Assembly: GCA_946406115.1 (NCBI GenBank)
Contig: OX291545.1
Location: forward strand, 744,001 to 808,000
From: Apoda limacodes
Taxonomy: Eukaryota > Arthropoda > Insecta > Lepidoptera > Limacodidae
Reading direction: 5' to 3'
DNA length: 64,000 nt
Shown one piece after another: positions 56,595-64,000 of the stretch. The stretch's first letter is position 1. Every line of letters starts with the position of its first letter. Below the pieces are notes generated by a model that worked only from the letters and a program-made list of their open reading frames with translations, ran no database searches and had not been told where the DNA came from. Position numbers and translations under genes: made by a program.

Positions 56595-58745
56595 AGTGTC
56601 GTAAAACGTTTGAAGAAAATCTGGTGACACTTTGTGACCTACATAGAATTAAAGCTGGTTAAATAAGCAATCTAATGACATCATTCAATTGCACCTTCTA
56701 TGGGGATACCATATCAAAAAAACATTAGCGGCCTAAATTTTAAATAATTTCGCTGTACATTTTGTCGCTGTAAATAAATAGTTTATGATAAATTGTACAA
56801 ATTTATATACGAGCAGATGAAAAAAAAGAAAAAATTGAATATTCTAGATACTTATATGAATAAAGTGACGTGAATTTTTGTCTTACAAAAAATATAAAGA
56901 AAAAATCACTTAACACTTCTTGACATTTCAGTGACCGAAACCGTTTGAAAAAAATCTGGTGACACTTTGTGACCTGCATAGAATTAAAGCTAGTTAAATA
57001 AGCAATCTAATGACATCATTCAATTTCACCTTCTATGAGAATACCATATCGAAAAACCATTAGCGGCCTAAATTTTAAATAAATTCGAAGTACATTTTGT
57101 CGCTGTAAATAAATAGTTTATGATAAATTGTACAAATTAATATACGAGCAGATGAAGAAAGGGATCTTTGAATTTTTTAGATACTTATATGAATAAAGTG
57201 ACGTGAAATTTTGTCTAACAAAAAATATAAAGAAAAAATCACTTAACACTTCTAGACATTTCAGTGACCGAAACCGTTTGAAAAAAATCTGGTGACACTT
57301 TGTGACCTGCATAGAATTAAAGCTAGTTAAATAAGCAATCTAATGACATCATTCAATTTCACCTTCTATGAGAATACCATATCGAAAAAACATTAGCGGC
57401 CTAAATTTTAAATAATTTCCCAGTACATTTTGTCGCTGTAAATAAATGTTTAATGATAATTTGTACAAATTTATATACGAGCAGATGAAGAAAGAGATCT
57501 TTGAATTTTTTAAATACTTACATAAGTGAAGGGACGTGAAATTTTTTCTAAAAAAATTTTAATGAAAAATCAATTAACACTTCTTGACATTTCAGTGACT
57601 GAAACCGTTTGAAGAAAATATAGTGACACTTTGTGACCTACATAGAATTAAAGCTGGTTTAATAAGCAATCTAATGACATCATTCAATTGCACCTTCTAT
57701 GGGGATACCATATCGAAAAAAACATTAGCGGCCTAAATTTTAAAAAATTTTGCAGTACTGGTCGCTGTAAATAAATGTTTTATGATAAATTGTACAAATT
57801 TATATACGAGCAGATGAAGAAAGAGATATTTGAATTTTTAGATACTTATATGAATAAAGTGACGTGAAATGTTGTCTAAAAGAATATTAAGAAATAATCA
57901 ATTAACATTTCTTGACATTTCAGTGACTGAAACCGTTTGAAAAAAATTTGGTGACACTTTGTGTCCCACTTAGAATTATAGCTGGTTAAATAAGCAATCT
58001 TACGACATCATTCAATTGCACCTTCTACGGGGATACCATATCGAAAAATCATTAGCGGCCTCAATTTTAAATAATTTCGCTGGACATTTTGTCGCTGTTA
58101 TTAATGTTAAAAGATAAATTGTACAAATTTATATACGGAAGATGAAGACGGAGATCTTTGAATTTTTTAGATACTCATATGAATAAAGTGACGTGAAATG
58201 TTGCCTTAAAGAATATTAAGAAAAAATCAATTATCATTTCTTGACATTTCAGTGACTGAAACCGTTTGAAGAAAATCTGGTGACACTTTGTGGCCTACAT
58301 AGAATTAAAGCTGGTTAGATAAGCAATCTAATGACATCATTCAATTTCACCTTCTATGGGGATACCATATCGAAAAAACATTAGCCGCTTAAATTTTTAA
58401 ATAATTTCCCAGTACATTTTGTCGCTGTAATTAATTTCAAAAGATAAATTGTACAAATTTATATACGAGCAGATGAAGAAAGGGATCTTTGAATTTTTAA
58501 GCTACTTATATGAATAAAGTGACGTGAAATGTTGTCTAAAAGAATATTAAGAAAAAAATCAATTAACATTTCTTGACATTTCAGTGACTGAAACCGTTTG
58601 AACAAAATCTGGTGACACTTTGTGACCTACATAGAATTAAAGCTGGTTAAATAAGCAATCTAATGACATCATTCAATTGCACTTTCTATGGGGATACCAT
58701 ATCGAAAAAACATTAGCGGCCGCAATTTTAAATAATTTTGCAGCA
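56595..58745 (+). repeat. satellite-like tandem array, 7 units of about 330 bp
   Basis: The landmark GGTGACACTTTGTG occurs at 56623, 56959, 57291, 57622 (variant AGTGACAC), 57950, 58279 and 58611, giving periods of 336, 332, 331, 328, 329 and 332 bp. Each unit also holds GCAATCTAATGACATCATTC, CATATCGAAAAAACATTAGC, TTTTGTCGCTGTAAATAAAT, TATATACGAGCAGATGAAG, ATATGAATAAAGTGACGTGA and TTGACATTTCAGTGAC. Two subtypes alternate in blocks: CACCTTCTATGGGGATACC and CACCTTCTATGAGAATACC. The last unit is broken at about 58745 where unrelated sequence begins. Confidence 0.95.
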
Positions 58746-58961
58746 CATATTGTACATTGTGTTACATTTAATGATTGTTTGTTAATTGAATATTTAGATC
58801 ATTGCTACAACATTCTAGCAACATATTCTGACAAAAATGACGCTGGTGAACAGATTAAAGAAATAAAAATGACACCTATTTTTCTTTGCTGTGCGCATCT
58901 GGTAAAATGTTTCTGTAATGACGTAAATAAATCTTCAGTAAAGAAAAAAAAAAGAATGTAA
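58677..58961 (+). other. ORF fused to the end of the satellite array, unrecognised
   Basis: A 94-codon frame begins in the last satellite unit and continues into unique sequence: AAHIVHCVTFNDCLLIEYLD, then HCYNILATYSDKNDAGEQIK, MTPIFLCCAHLVKCFCNDVN, ending in a lysine-rich KSSVKKKKRM. The unique part (from about 58745) has protein-like composition. An FLCCAHLVK-type segment after an EYLxxCYxxL helix resembles core pieces of poorly characterised insect transposase-like proteins, but I cannot name a family. It may be an exon or the remnant of a transposon from which the satellite was amplified. Confidence 0.35.
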
Positions 58962-58964
58962 GGA

Positions 58965-60425
58965 TTTGTTGGTGCCGTTAATATGTACCAATACATTAGA
59001 TAGCATAGATTTATCTGGTGCCGCCGCTAACTTAGGCCGCTAACTTCACACTGGTTTTAGTTAGCACTCAAGCGCAGCGGCATGACGCGACAGCATGCAC
59101 TGCGTTTACTTTAGCGGGTTTTTCTAAGTTACCCTATAGATTTAATTAAAATGTAGTCACCCTACATAAAATAATTTCGTACAAGATAGCGATAACATAA
59201 ACGAATGTGGTCGAAACGTCTTTGCGATACGTTGCACGCACGGGAACGCGCACTCCGCACGTGCGGTCTTCTGTTCTGAACAAAACCACAGACATGTTGC
59301 AGTTATACTTTACGTCCACGGCTATGGCATACCCTAGCTAAAGCGCGCCTTTTCGACCAGTGTACAAAGACTCCGCCCTTTTCTGATTTTGATTAACCTC
59401 TATGCTATAGACGAATCTAGGACTTCTCGTAAGACGTGGACAGGTTGGCCCGGCGTACCTACACGAAATGGGAGGAGATCAAATTATCTATCAATATTAA
59501 TAGCAATGTATGTAAGGCCAAGTTTATACATATGTAAATACTCAACCCTATATAACATTTGTATGGGCAATAATAGTAATCGGTTGTCGGTGTGTTTGTC
59601 CGTCTGCCTGAAATTTTTGGAGTATTATTGACTAATTTCTCGTTATAGGATCGAGTCGTAATTTTGCACGAACTTCCAATAACGATATCCACAACGACAG
59701 CCATACTATTCTACGCATTAATTAGTTCTGTGTGATAGAGTAAAATATTTATAGCGTAAAATTTTCAACATATTGATAAATTAAATTTCACAATTAAGGT
59801 TACGCCTTTACGTTTTACGTTAAGTCACATTTAAGACAATACATACCTAAAATGCACAGTGCCTGAACATAGCCTACGATTGTATTTTGTGTGCGTAAAT
59901 AGTATTAAGGAAACCTCAGTACGCGAGTCCGAGTCGCCCTTAATAGATTTAATATGTGCTTCCGCGTCTATAAACATAAAGCTCTCGAAAGTTTTAATCT
60001 TTTAAATGACGAAACGATCCGTTAAAGATAATGTTCCTCCGAAATAAATAACCCAAATATGCATCTAAAATGACTAATACCTATTGCCTCCCGGCGCGGC
60101 CTGGCTCCTTTAATGTGATAAATGTTCAACAAATTGATAAGTAATAGGTACCTGCGAGTCAAAGATAACATTCATTTATTATTTTAATATCAACTATCTA
60201 TTACATTCCATTCATTATCGAATTGTTTTGAGAGAAAGTTTAATAACGCCTCATCTTTATCGCTACATAAAATAAACTTTTAGGTTAGGCGAGACACCTT
60301 TTATCGTAACTGAACATTTATTTAGGAGTTTAACCTATTTTTATGGTAAGGTCATCCTATATTTAGGCACAGATTATATAATACTATGATTTAGGTAAGT
60401 ATAACCATACTGTTAGTGTTAGGTA
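58965..60425. other. mixed stretch, nothing firmly recognised
   Basis: Short CpG-rich pieces at 59050-59120 and 59205-59290 stand out but have no readable exon. The 59389-59631 frame resembles no known protein. Confidence 0.35.
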
Positions 60426-60429
60426 AGCT

Positions 60430-60925
60430 TTACCTAAAAAAAACCGGTCGAGTGCTAGTCGGACTCACGCACTGAGGGTTTTGTAAAAGGTACCTAAACT
60501 ATAATGAAGGACAAACTTAACTTTGCCGATGGACAACTGTTGTTCTTATAGATCGATATATTTCGCGATTAGTTTACCAACTGCAAATAGGTTTATAATG
60601 GCAAAAGAAATATTTTTTTTGTAATATAACAACCAATTTACAGTTTACAGATTGTTTCCTTTATGAGTGCTACATGACATTGCTTTTTGCCAAATTTCAT
60701 GAGTCTAGGTCAACGGGAAGTGCCCCAGCTTTTGATTCATTTATGTCACAATATGCGACAAAAATATCCGTATTTTGGGGATATTGTTTTATTTCATTGA
60801 CTTATAAGCTTGATTTTTTTACAACTTCAATTGTCTGTAGAGTTTAGTATTTAATAATAATTTTAATTTGAACCACGCGTTCTTGAGTAAAAGGGTCTTG
60901 TCAGACAGACAGACAATCTTTTTTT
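60430..60925 (-). repeat. dispersed repeat, reverse copy of the 26283-26696 family
   Basis: On the minus strand it ends in the module GTGCGTGAGTCCGACTAGCA then CTCGACCGGTTTTTTTT, preceded by GACAAACTTAACTTT-type and TATCGATCTATAAGAACAAC sequences and a CTGTCTGTCTGACAAGACCC near its start. It aligns with 26283-26696 but keeps an extra ~170 bp in the middle (about 60600-60780), which includes GCCAAATTTCATGAGTCTAG. Confidence 0.75.
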
Positions 60926-60999
60926 TAATGTGTTATGACTGCAAATGAATGAATTTTGATTAATGAACTGGATTTTTTCGCATTCGAATATTTTTTTTT

Positions 61000-61225
61000 T
61001 CTCAGAAACATTTCCCGGCGTGTGCTTAAAAACTTACAAAAATTTCATTACAAGCGGTTAACCCTTACTGCGCAAGTCTAACTCGCACTTGACCCTGTCC
61101 GACTCGCTCTTGACCATTTTTTTCTTTCTCAATAACATTCCTCGGCGTGTGCATTACAACTTACCATAATTTCTTTATAATCGGTTTACCCTTATTGCGC
61201 AAGTCCAACTCGCACTTGACACTTT
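61000..61225 (-). repeat. two units related to the 13990-14690 tandem array, reversed
   Basis: CTCAGAAACATTTCCCGGCGTGTGC, then AACCCTTACTGCGCAAGTC and AACTCGCACTTGACCCTGTC, is repeated about 120 bp later (CATTCCTCGGCGTGTGCATT, TTTACCCTTATTGCGCAAGTC). The order on the minus strand is identical to the array units at 14 kb. Only two units are present here. Confidence 0.85.
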
Positions 61226-61925
61226 CCGAAAATCCTTTCTTATCGGATGCCTACGTCATACAAAGAACACACCCTCCTAGTTTCAGCGGTTTAGGCAGTG
61301 CGTTGATCCGTCTGTCCTTTAGGACAAAGCATGTTATATGTATAGATAGGTAGAAAAAGAAAACTATAACTATTTATAATACACAAGAAATCAAACACCT
61401 TAAAAGTGCATAACCTCTTTAAGCTTAGAAACCTTCAAATGAGGTACTAATATAGTACGGTAACTTTCGAGACATTGCAATTTTAAAGAGTTAAGTTTTT
61501 AAGTGAGTTCAACCTTTTTTGAATAAAATCGGATTGAGTTTTCAAACATGTGTCAAAATAAAATGTAATTTAAATCAAAAGCACTAAGGAGTATTAATAT
61601 CAACTTCGAAGCAAATCACGGCCAAAATAACTTTCTACCCCTTTTGGGGATGAATTTCAATGAAATACAAAACACGTTTTCCATCAATTCTGTTAAAAAG
61701 GTTTATGCAAAATTTAAAGTTGATTGGACCAAGGAATCACGTTGTCACATACAAACTTTTCCCCTCTTTTTACCCCCTTAGGGGTAGAATTTCGGAAGCT
61801 CCTTGCTTATCGGAAGCTTACGTCATACAAAGAAGACACCCTCCAAGTTTCAGGTCTCTACGATCAGCGATTTAGGCTGTTTGTTGATCCTTAAGTCATT
61901 CAGGACAAAGCATTTTATATGTATA
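61226..61925 (+). repeat. pair of direct repeats, TTATCGGAxGCxTACGTCATAC type
   Basis: CTTATCGGATGCCTACGTCATACAAAGAA, CACCCTCCTAGTTTCAG, GCGTTGATCCG and AGGACAAAGCATGTTATATG at about 61239-61345 recur as CTTATCGGAAGCTTACGTCATAC, CACCCTCCAAGTTTCAG, TTGTTGATCC and AGGACAAAGCATTTTATATG at about 61805-61922. Copies are about 570 bp apart in the same orientation. Both look like the ends of a dispersed lepidopteran repeat. Confidence 0.7.
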
Positions 61926-62630
61926 CAAAAGATCAGTACAGCTCATCAATAGAGCAAAAAATAAAATAAAAATAACTAACCAGTTCTAGTACATTGAAAA
62001 TTTAATGTCTAACAAAAAAAATACGTAATTCAATTAATTCCTAGTAAATTTAAAAAAAAACGTGGTTATTTTTATACTTATATTTGCTTATATTAATTAT
62101 TTAATCTGTCAAATGTTAGTGTTTTCATATATTTTCTTGAATATTTTTTACAATGTACCTATAAAAAAATGTGTAAAGTAATTTAACCTTTCAAGTTTTG
62201 TTGGGCTAGCTAAATCAAAACACTTTTTGTTCACAAATGTAAGGGGCAGCACTATACTTTTAATGACCTACAATACATACAAATAATTTTAATTACTAAC
62301 TTAAATAGCCTATCCCTAAATTTGACTACATCACGTGTGTGTCACCGAAAGACCAGCCTAGATAGATATGATATGCAAAAAAGTAGTCAATGAAGCCACT
62401 TATCCCCTTAAGATTGTGCCAATGTATTCTGAAGAGGCGAGATGAGTAGGTACATACAGTAATGAGTGCACAAGAAAGAGACAATTGTACATATTCCTAG
62501 AAAATATCAAAAAATAATTTTTTTTTTTTGTTAAATTAATAACCTCGACTAACGTGTAAATAATGTTTTCAATCATTTGAAGCTTTATTAGGTTTTGGGT
62601 AAATCTGCTGAGCACATTTTAATTTTATTT
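61926..62630. other. AT-rich stretch, nothing recognised
   Basis: No feature can be supported. Confidence 0.4.
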
Positions 62631-62632
62631 TC

Positions 62633-62932
62633 CACTAGCTTTTGCCCGTAGCTCCGCCCGCGCTTGATTTGGGTTATCAGCGTGGGATTCCTACGGAAAC
62701 CTCTTCATAATAATAAGAAAGTTTGCTATAGCTAGCTTTAGCTGTAGCTAAAGTTCGTCCACGTTAAATTTGGTTATAGTTTTTTCTGCAGAAACGACTG
62801 AACTTTATCCAGGAGATGAAGTACTCTGTGCCCTTCTCCGTATTTTCAACTATCCTCGTCATGCAATTTCAGCTCAAGTGGATGATTCGTAACGGCGTTA
62901 AGGATTGACAAACAAACAAATACACAAAAAAA
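62633..62932 (-). repeat. CTAGCTTTTGCCCG-type dispersed repeat
   Basis: It begins CACTAGCTTTTGCCCGTAGC and contains CAGCGTGGGATTCCTACGGA, TCTGTGCCCTTCTCCGTATT and TGCAATTTCAGCTCAAGTGG, followed by ACAAACAAACAAATACAC. This is the same start module as 41416-41615 and the piece at 7830-7990 (CTAGCTTTCATCCGCTACTT, then GCGTGGGATTCTTACGTGAA). Confidence 0.65.
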
Positions 62933-63827
62933 CCACTTTTTCATTTATATGAGTAACATGGCTAGGTTAAGGCGTGTGCAACTATGCATTGGGCTACAAA
63001 AACACTTTTATACTCTATTTTATCGAGTTTTCCTTAGAAAAATACGATTTATCTCTGCTGTACATTTTCTTGCATATCTTAATAGATTTATTTGTTTGCG
63101 TGTAAAGCGCCAGCCTATCGCCGTGTCCAGCCTGTCGACTCATAAATACGAACACTTTACGAGTACCTACCTATGATGTTTCACTCTAAAGTTTCACTCT
63201 AGTCGATGGATGCTGACAGCTGACTGTAAATATCCTTACACCCATAAAGATTCTCTCATATCGATGCAATATTTCTGTCTATTCAGCTTTCTCCCAATAA
63301 TATTACAACTATAACTTCACAGAATCATTTATACAATATTTTTTTGGAGAGATTCTTTGAGACGGTTTAGAAAACATGTAAAACAAGTTAGTTTTGAGGT
63401 CGTAATTCGAGCTTCTTGAATTATTTTTAAGAAATATAAATTGAATTTTTACCAAGACTTTAAATTGTGAGATGTGCAAAATTGATATGAGCAGGTAATG
63501 TAAAATACAGCTATCTACTAAAACGTGCATAAGACGAATCGCGGTGGCCCGTTAGACTTAGTCCAGGCCAGACAGCATTAACTGTAGGGCTTTTTTTTAG
63601 GTCAGATCGCGAATATTAGTTTAGTAGTTTTCACACCCAAAGTACTTATAAATTCAAACTTTCGATTAAGGATATGGACTTAATGCTGCGAGGGGTTATA
63701 ACTTAATTCAAATGGAAAAATATTAAACTGTCATTGCTATAATATTTAATATTTTTTCATCTAATACAAAAAGTAAAATTAAGAATGAGATCTAATTGCT
63801 AAATATCCAATGCTATATAACAGGACT

Positions 63828-64000
63828 AGTGGTCAGTGGTCAGTGGTAGAGCGTGCCGGTAACGGGCAACCACTATTGTTAGAATTTGATAATTATAATT
63901 TTTTTATCGAATCTGATTGGCTAACCCCTATTAGACGAAATACCATCGGTGAAGCGTGGATGTTACCGGCATATATACGTTCGTAACATCACTGACCACC
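63828..64000. mobile_element. possible MITE with inverted ends, reaching the window edge
   Basis: The left side reads GTGGTCAGTGGTCAGTGGTA, then GCGTGCCGGTAACGGG. The window end reads GTTACCGGCATATATACG, then TAACATCACTGACCACC, that is, the reverse complements of GGTGGTCAGTG and GCCGGTAAC in mirror order. The arms are imperfect and spaced differently. The element may continue past 64000. Confidence 0.4.

Noticed and set aside
56595..58745. Regular repeats considered as a CRISPR array
   Set aside because: Units are about 330 bp with no short-repeat/spacer structure, and the genome is eukaryotic. It is a satellite.
59389..59704. Overlapping 80-codon ORFs on both strands
   Set aside because: They contain simple LSVCLSVCL-type sequence and no conserved domain; probably chance.

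Overview
This window is eukaryotic, AT-rich and intron-dominated, and almost certainly comes from a moth or butterfly (Lepidoptera). The evidence is a LINE family with the 3' end GCTTGTTTGCCACC..GTGGTATAAAAA, RTE-type LINE tails, tRNA-like SINEs, and short dispersed repeats with the modules GCGAGTCCGACTCGCACTTG and CTAGCTTTTACCCGCG. I know these from lepidopteran genomes. The species cannot be named.

One host gene is recognisable: spire (spir), a KIND/WH2 actin nucleator, on the minus strand. I reconstructed five exons by eye from conserved protein sequence, splice sites and matching intron phases: 44282-44128, 33588-33385, 32230-32058, 26937-26874 and 25470-25356. They encode the acidic linker, the C-terminal part of the KIND domain, the first WH2 helix, the conserved [16 protein letters not shown] linker and a second WH2 helix. 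The N-terminal KIND exon or exons and the C-terminal Spir-box/FYVE exons were not found. They probably lie beyond 64000 and below 25356 (or before position 1). A CpG-rich segment at 45640-45850 could be an alternative spire first exon, but this is speculative.

The rest is introns and flanks filled with mobile elements. At 0.9-2.1 kb is a LINE remnant with endonuclease but no reverse transcriptase. At 5.4-5.7 kb is a TIR-bearing MITE candidate. At 7.4-8.9 kb a short motif is clustered. At 14.0-14.7 kb is a tandem array of about 115 bp units. At 16.1-21.0 kb a near full-length LINE with an intact 988-codon EN-RT ORF is nested inside an older, 5'-truncated copy of the same family, next to a second LINE type at 21-22 kb. 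Truncated copies of the first family lie at 10.6, 22.2, 23.5, 28.5, 30.2, 44.9 and 55.1 kb. RTE-like tails lie at 24.5, 28.1 and 44.4 kb. A decayed hAT transposase lies at 34.5-35.9 kb. A seven-unit, roughly 330 bp satellite occupies 56.6-58.7 kb and runs into an unexplained ORF.

There is no bacterial-type operon, CRISPR array or defence system, and I see no novel multi-gene system. The points most worth following are the spire gene model, the nested young LINE without a visible ORF1, the satellite-ORF junction, and the repeat modules shared between different families.
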